Assembly (NCBI GenBank): GCA_013287335.1
Contig: JABDDZ010000008.1
Location: 1 to 43,413 of the forward strand
DNA: 43,413 nucleotides
Origin: Chlamydiota bacterium
Lineage (GTDB): Bacteria; Chlamydiota; Chlamydiia; Chlamydiales; JAAKFR01
Reading direction: 5' to 3'
The notes below the pieces were generated by a model. That model did no database searches, was not told where the DNA came from, and saw only the letters and a list, made by a program, of their open reading frames with translations. Positions 24,843 to 33,393 of this stretch are shown here, one piece after another. Position 1 is the stretch's first letter, and every line of letters starts with the position of its first letter. A program made the position numbers and the translations under genes.

Positions 24843-25895
24843 ATGAAAAATATAGCCCTCTTGTTACTTTTAACGCTCCTTTCCCTTGGAGAACTCTCTG
24901 CCACTGATCCGCAGCGCACCTTTTATTCTTATAAGAAGAGCGATCTCAATGCCCTCACAAATCTCCAATCGAAAGAGACACTCTCGGCGCAAGAACTTAA
25001 AAAATGGGATCTCTTTGCCCAAAATGTGATTGATAAATTAGGGCTAGGATATGATCATCGCACACTCTTTTTTACCTATCTTTATGCCGCCCAAAGAGAT
25101 GCTGTATTTCTCTCTTACGAAGCAAATGAGTGTTTTGTTGGAAGTTTTGACCCAATATCTGCCAAGATCTTTCTTCTCTTTTTCCCAAATGAACCTCTTC
25201 CTAAGAATCTCAAAAAAGATGCCTATTCAGAAAAGCTCGCACTAATCATTGGACAAAAATATGCTGCCCGTTATGAGAGCGAGAGAAACCTGCCGGCAAC
25301 TCAGTGGCAGCTTTGGGGCATCGTCTCTCAAGAACTAAAGATCGATCCACCCCCTCCTCCATCGAGTCCTATCTGGAAAAAAGAGCTCCAATCGGTCATT
25401 GATGCACAAGACAAGATTAGTGCTAAAGAGAAAGAAGCCATTCATTTTTGGTCTCACAAAGGAGAGGATTCCAGTTTGGGTGATTGGCGGATCATCACCA
25501 ATGATTATCTTTTTGAGCTCTTAGAGCCACTCCCCAAGATGACTCTTGTGCGCTCCCTTGTCACTATGGCTATCATCGATTCAATTATTGTGACAAAGCA
25601 GGCAAAGAAGGCCTATGAGAATAAACGCCCCTATCAAGAGAGCGACCAGGTAAGGCTTCTTACAAACCCTCAGGATACCTCGAGCTATCCTTCAACTCAT
25701 GCAACGATTGCGACGGCGGTTGCAGACATTTTGTCTACCTTCTTTCCCGAAGATACCAAACGGTGGGAGGAGTTTGCTGTCACAGGAAGCCTATCCCGCA
25801 TCTGGGCAGGTGTCCACTACCCTATCGATAAGCGCGCAGGAGAAAAAATCGGATGCCAAATCGGCGAACAGCTCCTCGAATCCCTCAACAATTAA
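24843..25895 (+). CDS. Secreted PAP2-family phosphatase
   Basis: Likely an acid phosphatase or lipid phosphatase of the PAP2/haloperoxidase fold, exported. It has a signal peptide (MKNIALLLLLTLLSLGELSA). The three phosphatase motifs are present: K255-x6-RP (262-263), YPSTH with H286 (PSGH in most members, here PSTH), and SR-x5-H325-x3-D329. Long N-terminal helical regions precede the catalytic part. No further membrane spans are obvious, which favours a soluble periplasmic enzyme like class A non-specific acid phosphatases. The ATG is preceded by AGGAT only 2 nt away, a weak site. It shares a 72-bp divergent promoter region with ggt. Confidence 0.85.
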   Translation: MKNIALLLLLTLLSLGELSATDPQRTFYSYKKSDLNALTNLQSKETLSAQELKKWDLFAQNVIDKLGLGYDHRTLFFTYLYAAQRDAVFLSYEANECFVGSFDPISAKIFLLFFPNEPLPKNLKKDAYSEKLALIIGQKYAARYESERNLPATQWQLWGIVSQELKIDPPPPPSSPIWKKELQSVIDAQDKISAKEKEAIHFWSHKGEDSSLGDWRIITNDYLFELLEPLPKMTLVRSLVTMAIIDSIIVTKQAKKAYENKRPYQESDQVRLLTNPQDTSSYPSTHATIATAVADILSTFFPEDTKRWEEFAVTGSLSRIWAGVHYPIDKRAGEKIGCQIGEQLLESLNN

Positions 25896-25969
25896 CCCAC
25901 CAGAGAGATCGCAGACCAGGGCCGGCTTGTGACTAGGCGTAAAAATCCTAAAGCCGTGTCTGTGGTGGG
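25896..25969. repeat. Structured intergenic element between convergent genes
   Basis: CCCACCA (25896-25902) pairs with TGGTGGG (25963-25969), with a further near-pairing inward and an inner CGGCTT/AAGCCG stem. It fills almost the whole gap between the PAP2 and Wzc-like genes, so it may end both transcripts. The minus-strand reading contains CACCACAGACACGGCTTTAG, akin to 20905-20928. Confidence 0.55.
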
Positions 25970-25979
25970 ATAATACTTT

Positions 25980-28394
25980 TTAAGTGTTTAGCTTGGCGAA
26001 TTTTGCGAAGAGGAGTTTTTTTTCTTTGAGGTAGGGGAGAAATTCTTTTTTTTGAGGGGGAAGAAGGCAAAAGCCCCAGGGTTTGGAAAAGGAGTGGAGG
26101 AGAAAAGGCTTCAGATTTGTCTGACGCGTTTCAAATAGAATAAGATCCGCGGCATTTTCTAGATGTGAAAAGGCGATAGAGTCAATAGGTGCTTCTGACC
26201 TTAAAAAAATAAATCGGCAGGAGCACTCTCTTTGGATTATTGCTTCAATTTTTTTTGAGGATGAATTGGGAGGAAGTTCGATAGAGGCATAGCTTTGGCC
26301 CTCCTCTTCAAGCTTTTTAAAAAAAAGAGGGAGGAAAAGTAGCTGAGCTGTTGTTACAATAGCGATTTTTCTAGCATCGGGATGTTTTTCAAGGAAGAGA
26401 AAAAGATCGCTTGCAAAGCTTTGGCTTTCTTGGGAAAAGACGGGAATTTCCAATGCTCGGCAGCTCTCATAGCTCACTCTTGGTCCTTTTAAAAGAGAGA
26501 GTAAAAAAGCGGAAAAAAGAAGGAGCGCAGCTCCTCCAAAAAAGCCCGCGATCAAAAATAAACGCAAATGGGGCGAGAGGGGAAGTGCTGGGATTGTAGA
26601 TAAAACAAGGGGCCTCGATTCATAATTTTTAAGGAAGTGGGAGAGGTTTTTTGATTCGATTACCTTAGAGAGAGATTCAATGAGGGTAATAGAGAGATCG
26701 GTATTTAAAGAGATCAACTTTTCACTCGTCCATTTATCTGGAAAGCTTTGAGAGAGTCGAGAAATATTTTTAAGCGAAACAAGGGTTTTTTCGTAAAGAT
26801 TTGCCTGCAAATGAAGCAGATAAAAAAGGATATTGTCGATTTTTTCCTGAATCAGATGGTGTTTGGCAAGGCTGCTTCTTTCAAGCTGTTTTAAATGGGA
26901 GATCAGATAGGCTTTTGTTGTTTCTAGGTCCGATTTAATCCGCTCTTTCTCTTTGCTGCTCCAATTTTTGGGATCGAGAAGAGCCAGCTGATTCTCATGT
27001 GTTTTAATATAAAATTCCCGCAAGCTTGGATCATTCAGAATACTTGCCAGATGCGAGACTTCAAAGGAGGGTTCGGGTATGGCTTCTATCAGTGACCGGT
27101 AGTGTTCGATTTCAAGAGAGAGGGCATCGAGCTCTTTTGTTGATTGGATAAGAAGCATTCTTGCACCTTCAACATCCAAACCCTCACATTCGCTTACAAA
27201 GGAGGGGGAGTTCTCTTTAAGACGGAGGAGCGCAGCTTCAAGAGAGGCGGCGGGGGCAAGGCCTCGATTTTTGCTTAGGGCCTCATCCATTCTTTGGATT
27301 TGAGATTCAAGCTCAATTGCCGCGGCCTTATCCTGAGCATATCTTTTATCCAAAAAATCAATCTCATGATCTAATACCACAAAGCCGCCCTCCTCAATGC
27401 TCTTTTTTAAGGCTGCTCTCTGCTCTTGCAAGAGAATGAGAAACTCATCGCCTGTCTGCTTTTTGCGCATTTGCAAGTAGGCGAGATGTTCATTTTTTTT
27501 TGTCTCACTTAATTTTTCAAGATACTCCTGGTACTCCCTCATAAGGGTGTTGACAAGAGAAGCTGCAAGATATTTATCCGAAGAAGAGTAGGTGATCTTA
27601 AGGAGAGCTTTGCTCTCGATATCTTTTTTTACCTTTAGTGTATTCTTTAAGGCGTTAGCTACATCACTTAAGGGGAGCAGTGTGAGAGTAAAGGTCTGAG
27701 TTTTGGCAGGAGGATTTGGGTCTAGAGGAAGAAGAGTAAACCGGGTCCCCTCTCTTTCGAAGGGCTCGCCCGCTTTACAGCTTCCAAGATAACGATTTAG
27801 AGAGTCATAGATAGCAAAGCCCTCATTTGGAGTAAATCGAAGAGTTAGCGAAGTGAAGGTCGACCTGTCGTAAGAGATATCGCGGCATGCAAAGGGGAGG
27901 AGCTCCTCTTTGATGACCTCAATATCTGGAATAATGATATTTTTAGGAATAATTGCTGAAAGGGGACGTTTTCTTTTTTTGTAGAAGTAGTATGCATACT
28001 CGGCTAGAAGGTTTTTTTTGACACGGCTAAAAATCCCCTCCTCATTTTTTAAGCGTAAGTCTGCTTGGAGGTGTAGTTTTTTGACGACTCTCTCCATAAG
28101 AGTGCGCGAGGTAAGGATCGCCTTGGGATCTCCGTCAAGGTTAGAAGAGGAACCTGTGGGGGAGTTTTCGCCTAGGATCTTTGAGAGCACCCCTGACATG
28201 GGCCCTGTGGAGTCTGATGAGCATTGAAAGATCCCATCCGCTTCATAAACTAAAGGCCTTGCGATTCTCCATCCAAAGAGTAGAAGGGCAAACATTAAAC
28301 TAAAGAGGCAGATTTTTCCCTTCCAAGCTTTGAGAAGGGAGATAAAATCCGCGGGGAAGAAGAGTAGTTCTTTTTCGATATCTATCCGCTTCAA
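25980..28394 (-). CDS. Wzc-like polysaccharide chain-length/export protein with degenerate kinase domain
   Basis: Inner-membrane polysaccharide co-polymerase type protein. It has an N-terminal span (about 26-48), a Wzz-type periplasmic region with long coiled coils (about 230-560) and a second span near 630-655 (LFLIAGFFGGAALLLFSAFLLSLL). A C-terminal cytoplasmic domain of about 150 residues starts like a BY-kinase (ARKIAIVTTAQ) but lacks a Walker A P-loop, and I see no Tyr-rich tail, so kinase activity is unlikely. It starts in an ATGA overlap with the Wza-like gene, so the two form an export pair across both membranes. No polymerase or flippase genes are adjacent. 804 aa is slightly longer than E. 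coli Wzc. Confidence 0.78.
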   Translation of the reverse strand: MKRIDIEKELLFFPADFISLLKAWKGKICLFSLMFALLLFGWRIARPLVYEADGIFQCSSDSTGPMSGVLSKILGENSPTGSSSNLDGDPKAILTSRTLMERVVKKLHLQADLRLKNEEGIFSRVKKNLLAEYAYYFYKKRKRPLSAIIPKNIIIPDIEVIKEELLPFACRDISYDRSTFTSLTLRFTPNEGFAIYDSLNRYLGSCKAGEPFEREGTRFTLLPLDPNPPAKTQTFTLTLLPLSDVANALKNTLKVKKDIESKALLKITYSSSDKYLAASLVNTLMREYQEYLEKLSETKKNEHLAYLQMRKKQTGDEFLILLQEQRAALKKSIEEGGFVVLDHEIDFLDKRYAQDKAAAIELESQIQRMDEALSKNRGLAPAASLEAALLRLKENSPSFVSECEGLDVEGARMLLIQSTKELDALSLEIEHYRSLIEAIPEPSFEVSHLASILNDPSLREFYIKTHENQLALLDPKNWSSKEKERIKSDLETTKAYLISHLKQLERSSLAKHHLIQEKIDNILFYLLHLQANLYEKTLVSLKNISRLSQSFPDKWTSEKLISLNTDLSITLIESLSKVIESKNLSHFLKNYESRPLVLSTIPALPLSPHLRLFLIAGFFGGAALLLFSAFLLSLLKGPRVSYESCRALEIPVFSQESQSFASDLFLFLEKHPDARKIAIVTTAQLLFLPLFFKKLEEEGQSYASIELPPNSSSKKIEAIIQRECSCRFIFLRSEAPIDSIAFSHLENAADLILFETRQTNLKPFLLHSFSKPWGFCLLPPQKKEFLPYLKEKKLLFAKFAKLNT

Positions 28395-29425
28395 TGAAAA
28401 AGCCCCCGCGTTTTAAGACCCAAATCGATAAGCAGGCTGCTTGGGAGCAGCTGATCAATAAAGCGGTTCCATTTGGTGATCGGTTTTTCAGAGATATAAA
28501 CGGTATCCCCAGGCATGAGAAGAAGGCTGTCGTTTGAGAGGTGGAGAATGTGATTCCAGGAGAGGCTGTAGATCTTTGGATTAACAATATTTCCACGAAT
28601 AACCTGGATGCACCGTTTGTCTCCTGTAAAAGGAATGCCTCCAGCTTGAACAATTGCTTCCCGAAGTGTAATCGACCCATGGGGAACCGGAATGACTTGC
28701 GGATACCCCACTTCTCCCATCACCATGACGGTTGATTCCATCGGATCTGCAATAAAGATCTTATCTTTGGGACGCATCACAATGTTTTGATTCATCTCTC
28801 CGAGGTGGACGAGTTTATAAAGGTCGATGGAGAGAAGCTGACGGTCTCGTACCACATAGCTCTTAAAGAGATTTGCAGTGGGAGGGATGCCCGCTTTCGA
28901 GAGAACTTCATAAAGCCTGATCCTTCCATTCACAGGGATTGAGGAGAGAGCAACCGCTCCCATGAGCTCTACATTGCTGTGGAGGCGTGCCTCATATTCA
29001 ATAAAGACTTCGACATCGCCCAATTGCTCATCATAGAGCTTTTGAATTTTCTCTCTAGCCATCTCTAGGGTCAACCCTTTGAGAGAGACGGCCATTAGTC
29101 CCGGAAGATGGATTGTTCCCTGAACAACTCTATAACCGACAGTTGACCCAATTTGGTTAACAGCCAAGACAAGATCTGCGCGTGTTGGATGATAGATAGC
29201 GACTTTCAGAATGTCATCCTCATCAATTACATCCTCATATTCTCTGAGATATGTACTTGAAAGAGAGGTAACTTCTTCTCCTTCAAATGCCAATATAGAG
29301 AACTTCCCTTCTTTTATTTTATAAGAGTCCAAAACAAATTCGGGAGCTCCCTCCATATAGTATTTTTTGTAGGAGAGATTGCAGCTTGAAAGGAAAAGAA
29401 GCAGAAAGAGAAGAATAATTCTCAT
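28391..29425 (-). CDS. Wza-like outer-membrane polysaccharide export lipoprotein
   Basis: Probable outer-membrane channel for a capsule or exopolysaccharide. The N-terminus is a lipoprotein signal (LLFLLLFLSSC, lipidated C15). The poly-export domain lies around residues 65-150 (EDVIDEDDILKVAIYHP, GTIHLPGLMAVSLKGLTLEMAREKI, DVEVFIEY), followed by two SLBB-like units (VELMGAVALSSIPV, VMVMGEVGYPQVIPVPHGSITLREAIVQAGG) and a C-terminal region without a clear anchoring helix. It is first in a two-gene operon with the Wzc-like gene and is divergent from the CNNM/CBS gene. Length (344 aa) is close to Wza. Confidence 0.85.
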   Translation of the reverse strand: MRIILLFLLLFLSSCNLSYKKYYMEGAPEFVLDSYKIKEGKFSILAFEGEEVTSLSSTYLREYEDVIDEDDILKVAIYHPTRADLVLAVNQIGSTVGYRVVQGTIHLPGLMAVSLKGLTLEMAREKIQKLYDEQLGDVEVFIEYEARLHSNVELMGAVALSSIPVNGRIRLYEVLSKAGIPPTANLFKSYVVRDRQLLSIDLYKLVHLGEMNQNIVMRPKDKIFIADPMESTVMVMGEVGYPQVIPVPHGSITLREAIVQAGGIPFTGDKRCIQVIRGNIVNPKIYSLSWNHILHLSNDSLLLMPGDTVYISEKPITKWNRFIDQLLPSSLLIDLGLKTRGLFH

Positions 29426-29538
29426 CGATTATATCTAAAAAACCTATTCTGCATAGTTTGAGAGTTTGTGAAGACACTCTAACACATGTAAATTTCACTC
29501 GCAATTGGGAAATCTTTTTGTTACTCTAAAGAATATAT

Positions 29539-30774
29539 ATGTTTGCACTCCTCGCCTTCTTTTTTATTTCGCAAGTAGTCTCTTTTGGTTGCTCGATCTT
29601 TGAAGCAGTTCTGCTCTCTACAACAGACTCATTTGTCTCCATCATGAAGAAAAAGGGCTCTAAAGCAGCAACTATTCTTGAAGAGCTTAGAACACGGATA
29701 AATCGCCCTCTCTCTGCTATTTTGACCCTCAATACCATTGCTCATACTGTGGGCGCTGCGGGAGTGGGTGCTAAAGTTGTTGAGGTATTTGGGAATCAAT
29801 GGCTAGCTCTTGGCTCTGTCATTTTAACGCTCTCGATGCTCTATTTCACCGAAATGATTCCCAAAACATTGGGAGCGATGTATTGGAAAAAGCTCGCTCC
29901 CATTACAGCCTTTCCAATTAAATGGCTTATTTTTCTCACTTACCCCTTTGTTATCTCTTTTAATATCTTTGTCCGCTTTTTGGCTAAGGGGAAGAAAGGG
30001 GAAAAAATCACTGAGGAGGAGATTTTGATAGCTCTTGAAAGCGGAACAAGAGCCGGTGTAATTGAAGAAGCTGAACAGGAGATGGTTGAAAATATTTTTC
30101 GATTAGGAGACCGCCGGGTTGGGGTTCTTATGCATCCTCGTGTTGATATTGAATGGCTTGATGTGAAAGACTCTCCCGAAATTGTCAGACAAAAAATTAT
30201 TTCAAGTAAACTCGATCACTTCCCTGTTTGCGATGGGGTAATCGATGAGGTTGTCGGGATGGTTGATGCAAAGACGATGTTGGCACATGCTCTTGCTGAG
30301 GAGGACTTTGAGATGCGAGAGGTCGCGCGTCCCCCTCTTTTTGTCCAGGAGAACCAGAGAGTTTTCGAGCTGATTGACCTTCTAAAGAAAAAGCAGTCGA
30401 GCATGGCCCTTGTTGCCGATGAATATGGGAGCATCCAGGGGATGATCACGGTTTCCGATATCCTCGCCGCGATCACAAAAGATATCGAAGCTCCCTCTGG
30501 GGAACAGGGGGGAGGAATTTTGAAGATCGATAATCGTTGCTGGATTGCTGATGGGAATGTACCTATCGATGAATTTAAAGACCATTTCCATTTGGAGGAG
30601 CTTCCTGGGGGGGAGAGAGCCCGTTTTCGAACATTAAGTGGTCTCGCTATGAGTATGCTGGGTTCGATCCCTAAAAAAGGAGACTCCTTTAGAGTGGGTG
30701 ACTATAGGCTTGAGATTATCAATGTCAAAAAGCGAAGGGTTGAAAAAATTTTAATCACGCTCCAGGAGCAATAA
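29539..30774 (+). CDS. CNNM/CBS-domain membrane protein (hemolysin-like, CorC/TlyC group)
   Basis: Member of the CNNM family, thought to move or sense magnesium or other cations. The N-terminal CNNM domain (about 1-150) has three to four spans and the conserved YFTEMIPKTLGA segment. Two CBS motifs follow (LMHPRVDIEWL to VVGMVDAKTML, then VARPPLFVQENQRVFELIDLLKKKQSSMALVADEYGSIQGMITVSDIL), which usually bind adenine nucleotides. The C-terminal CorC_HlyC domain (ADGNVPIDEFKDHF) completes the architecture. 411 aa is a normal size. No strong ribosome-binding site is seen before the ATG. Despite the family name, a haemolytic role is not implied. Confidence 0.88.
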   Translation: MFALLAFFFISQVVSFGCSIFEAVLLSTTDSFVSIMKKKGSKAATILEELRTRINRPLSAILTLNTIAHTVGAAGVGAKVVEVFGNQWLALGSVILTLSMLYFTEMIPKTLGAMYWKKLAPITAFPIKWLIFLTYPFVISFNIFVRFLAKGKKGEKITEEEILIALESGTRAGVIEEAEQEMVENIFRLGDRRVGVLMHPRVDIEWLDVKDSPEIVRQKIISSKLDHFPVCDGVIDEVVGMVDAKTMLAHALAEEDFEMREVARPPLFVQENQRVFELIDLLKKKQSSMALVADEYGSIQGMITVSDILAAITKDIEAPSGEQGGGILKIDNRCWIADGNVPIDEFKDHFHLEELPGGERARFRTLSGLAMSMLGSIPKKGDSFRVGDYRLEIINVKKRRVEKILITLQEQ

Positions 30775-30973
30775 GAGCAAGAAGTTTGCGCTTTTGAAAG
30801 AACTCTATTGCAATTAGGTGCATTATATGTTTTAATGTTCTTGCTTTTTCAATATAAAGTGGATATTGGAAAAGCTAAAAATACAGATTGGGATATTTTT
30901 TTGCATAACTTCCTTTAATGTAAGTTAGTTGAATTGCAGGAAGTAAACCCAAAAAAATATATGGAGAAAGTTT

Positions 30974-31264
30974 ATGAAGCTTTATGTTGGCAATTTGCCT
31001 CCCACTTTTACAGATAAAGATTTAGAAGATCTATTTATTCCCTTTGGCGCGGTAAAAAGTGCAAAGATGATTTTAGATCACGCCACAGGTAAATCTAAAG
31101 GTTTTGGTTTCGTTGAAATGGAAGACCAAGCGGATGCAGCGAAGGCAATGAAAGAGCTCGATAAGAAAGTCGTCGGAAGAAGCGCGATTATCGTTAACGA
31201 AGCTCGGCCTCCCAAGAAAAGAGATAACATGGGTCCCCCAAAACGCCGTTTTGGTGGCCGATAG
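30974..31264 (+). CDS. Small RRM RNA-binding protein
   Basis: Single RNA-recognition motif with RNP2 (LYVGNL, residues 3-8) and RNP1 (KGFGFVEM, about 42-49), then a basic Arg/Gly/Pro tail (KRRFGGR). It should bind single-stranded RNA in the cytoplasm, like the Rbp proteins of cyanobacteria and chlamydial homologues. GGAG lies about 8 nt before the ATG. A 199-bp leader region precedes it, AT-rich, with AGCAAGAA and TTCTTGCT far apart as a weak inverted repeat; no clear promoter. A repeat-rich intergenic stretch follows. Confidence 0.92.
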   Translation: MKLYVGNLPPTFTDKDLEDLFIPFGAVKSAKMILDHATGKSKGFGFVEMEDQADAAKAMKELDKKVVGRSAIIVNEARPPKKRDNMGPPKRRFGGR

Positions 31265-31279
31265 TCTCTTTCTAAATCA

Positions 31280-31388
31280 TATAGGCATTGCCCCGCTTGG
31301 GGCATTGCCATTCGGGCAATCTCGACCTGGAGCATTGCCCGACCTGGGGCGTTGCCCCAGGCTATTATATTTCAGGCTGTCAGTCTGA
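31280..31388. repeat. Cluster of GC-rich imperfect palindromes (GCCCCAGG type)
   Basis: Contains GGCATTGCCCC and GGGGCATTGCC as an imperfect hairpin near 31284-31309, CCTGGGGCGTTGCCCCAGG as a perfect stem (31343-31361), and TCAGGCTGTCAGTCTGA (31372-31388) as a smaller one, joined by CTATTATATT. I recall similar GGGGCGTTGCCCC/TATTATATTTCAGG repeats in planctomycete and related genomes. It may end the RRM transcript, but there is no T-run. Confidence 0.65.
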
Positions 31389-31495
31389 TTTGGAGTGCGG
31401 TGACTTGCCACCGCTTTTTTCAAGCTTTAAAGCTAATACAATGAGAGTGATAAACCGCTTTTAAAAAAAGCGGTGACAAGTCACCGCACTCCAAA
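31389..31495. mobile_element. MITE-like element with 32-bp terminal inverted repeats
   Basis: Left end TTTGGAGTGCGGTGAC, continuing to a TTTTTT tract (31389-31420); right end is its inverse (31464-31495), with one mismatch over 32 bases. The 43 bp between carry no gene. The same arm makes the palindrome at 12160-12193. Size and terminal repeats fit a non-autonomous element; no clear target duplication is visible. Confidence 0.6.
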
Positions 31496-31514
31496 GATCC
31501 CCCACCCTTCGACC

Positions 31515-32924
31515 CTACAATCCTCCCTTGCCTTTACCCTCCTCGAAATGGGAGGGAGAATAGTCTTGAGGCAGAACACCCACTAACATCATAACTATAC
31601 GTATTGTTTCAAAAAACTCCGGGAATTTATCTAGAATACTGGATTTCCAGGATTTCATCTCTGTAGAATCGTGAATGTGACCTAAGATCGTGAAAGCAAC
31701 TTGAAATCTTTCAATTTCAGATAAACTCAAACCTTCTAAAAACTCATTCGCTAATTTCAAATCATTAAGAGCTAAAAGGCATGCTGAAAGGCTCTTGATT
31801 TTCTTGCTAATCATCGAAAATTCTTCATGATGTTTATTTATTTGTTGTAATCTTAAACTTAATGCAGAGTTATCTTCATGATTCTGATATGCCGCTACTT
31901 TTTTCGTAATTAATTCCAAAAAGAGGTCTTCGTCTAAGGGAGCAGATCCCGCGATATCATGCTGCTCTTTGATAAGGGCGTCTAATCTTTTCGCAACCAT
32001 AGATCTATAAAATTTTAAGAAATTTATAGAGATATAATATTTTTTATCAAAGAAACCTGAGTGATGATCTTGAATAATTAGACAAACCTTCTTAAATGTA
32101 GCAGGAGGTAAATTCAAACGCTTGAGTAAAAAATGTGTGGTATTGAAATCCATTTCCAAGAGTAAGAGATAAGTTGAATAAGCTTGGGTATTGTACCTTT
32201 TATTATGCATTTCATTCATAGGAGACTCAAAAAAATCCAACTCACTTCTTTTATCGGAAGGTATTCCATCTATACCAAAGGGGATGGCTTCATGACGTGC
32301 ATCTATTGCATGAATTATAGGCACAGGAGAGACAATCGGCATGCTGCAACAATAAGTTTTAAAAATTGTAGATAAAGAGCGACCATAGTGAGGAGTATGT
32401 TGAATTATAGTAAATATTCCCTTCCAATTCTTCTCTTTTACGAATTCTTTTATTAATTCATTTATGCCAATGACGGCGTGAACTTCCCTATTTTTGTGCA
32501 TTATAACCCGAATTATCAAATCAGCAAAAAAAGGTGCATTTGAAAAAAGTTCTTCAAAATCAGCAGTTAATGATATTAATGTTTCTTTACTCACATATTG
32601 TAAAATTTTAACAAGGCATTCTATTTCGAGGTTCGCAATTTCTTCTATTCCCAAATGAATGTTATATTTATTTTTAAGTGTCTCTCTATTGTCTTCAACT
32701 CTCTTTATTGTTTGAGGATAGCGTTCTCGAGGGAGTTTATCGCGGATAAATATACAGATTTTTTCTAAAGTCTCTTGCAGCCGCTTGACAAGGGTATGGT
32801 TCCACCCCTTACACACTAGACTTGCGGATTTCATATCATATTCATTCAGATCATCGGCAATATGAAGAGCAATTTCAATAGGAATAGAGTCCAGGCAAGG
32901 AGCCTGTCTACTTATAGAGCTCAT
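31515..32924 (-). CDS. F-box-like protein, candidate effector, 469 aa
   Basis: The N-terminus (about 8-50: LDSIPIEIALHIADDLNEYDMKSASLVCKGWN) is a clear F-box pattern, LPxE-like with the conserved spacing to VCKxW. Eukaryotic F-boxes bind Skp1 in SCF ubiquitin ligases; intracellular bacteria use them in secreted effectors. The rest (about 420 residues) is helical, without recognised repeats, and could be the substrate-binding part. There is no signal peptide, consistent with type III secretion. The last dozen codons (HFEEGKGKGGL) come from sequence resembling an intergenic repeat (TCGAGGAGGGTAAAGGCAAG), so the original stop may have been lost. No strong ribosome-binding site is visible. Confidence 0.75.
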   Translation of the reverse strand: MSSISRQAPCLDSIPIEIALHIADDLNEYDMKSASLVCKGWNHTLVKRLQETLEKICIFIRDKLPRERYPQTIKRVEDNRETLKNKYNIHLGIEEIANLEIECLVKILQYVSKETLISLTADFEELFSNAPFFADLIIRVIMHKNREVHAVIGINELIKEFVKEKNWKGIFTIIQHTPHYGRSLSTIFKTYCCSMPIVSPVPIIHAIDARHEAIPFGIDGIPSDKRSELDFFESPMNEMHNKRYNTQAYSTYLLLLEMDFNTTHFLLKRLNLPPATFKKVCLIIQDHHSGFFDKKYYISINFLKFYRSMVAKRLDALIKEQHDIAGSAPLDEDLFLELITKKVAAYQNHEDNSALSLRLQQINKHHEEFSMISKKIKSLSACLLALNDLKLANEFLEGLSLSEIERFQVAFTILGHIHDSTEMKSWKSSILDKFPEFFETIRIVMMLVGVLPQDYSPSHFEEGKGKGGL

Positions 32925-32981
32925 AGAATTTTCCTAATATTTTAAATTTGAATAAATTATAGACAATAGGTGGTTAAAAGA

Positions 32982-33320
32982 CTAGTCGCCTTTTGATTTT
33001 AGGGAGACAGGCTCAAACATCAAAATGAGAGCCCGCTGCTTGGCAATGGGTTTATGAGAAGTCCCTTTTGGGATCACTGCTCCCTCTCCCTCTTTTAGGG
33101 TAATAGGGCCCTTTTCCGTCTCAATTACAATCTCTCCTTTATAGACAAAAAAGAGCTCATCATCTTCATGGGAGTGCCAATGGTATTCTCCTTTTATAGC
33201 TGCAGCCCGTAAGACCCAGTCATTGACATAGGCCACATCAATAGGACTCCAGAGGGTATCTCCTAATCGACTATCAATCTCTTCTATATTGTAAAACTGC
33301 AATAATGACTTTATGTCCAT
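32982..33320 (-). CDS. Small cupin-domain protein
   Basis: Single-domain cupin of 112 aa. Motif 1 HWHSHEDDELFFVYKGE and motif 2 (GEGAVIPKGTSHKP) give a probable metal site of three His and one Glu. Substrate unknown; relatives include sugar isomerases, dioxygenases and sensors, and nothing here separates them. I start at ATG 33320 because cupins of this group begin about there (MDIKSLLQFYNIEEI). The frame is open up to 33425, but that part runs against the XRE gene and is not cupin-like. The F-box gene follows on the same strand after 57 bp. Confidence 0.8.
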   Translation of the reverse strand: MDIKSLLQFYNIEEIDSRLGDTLWSPIDVAYVNDWVLRAAAIKGEYHWHSHEDDELFFVYKGEIVIETEKGPITLKEGEGAVIPKGTSHKPIAKQRALILMFEPVSLKSKGD

Positions 33321-33393
33321 GATTCTCAAACCTTGACCACTTTTTCTAAGATTAAAACTTACCTCTTTTTTTCTAAATAAAAAAACGGGATAG

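Noticed and set aside
29539-30774. Reading the CBS protein as a haemolysin toxin
   Set aside because: The name is historical; the CNNM-CBS-CorC_HlyC layout points to ion transport or sensing.
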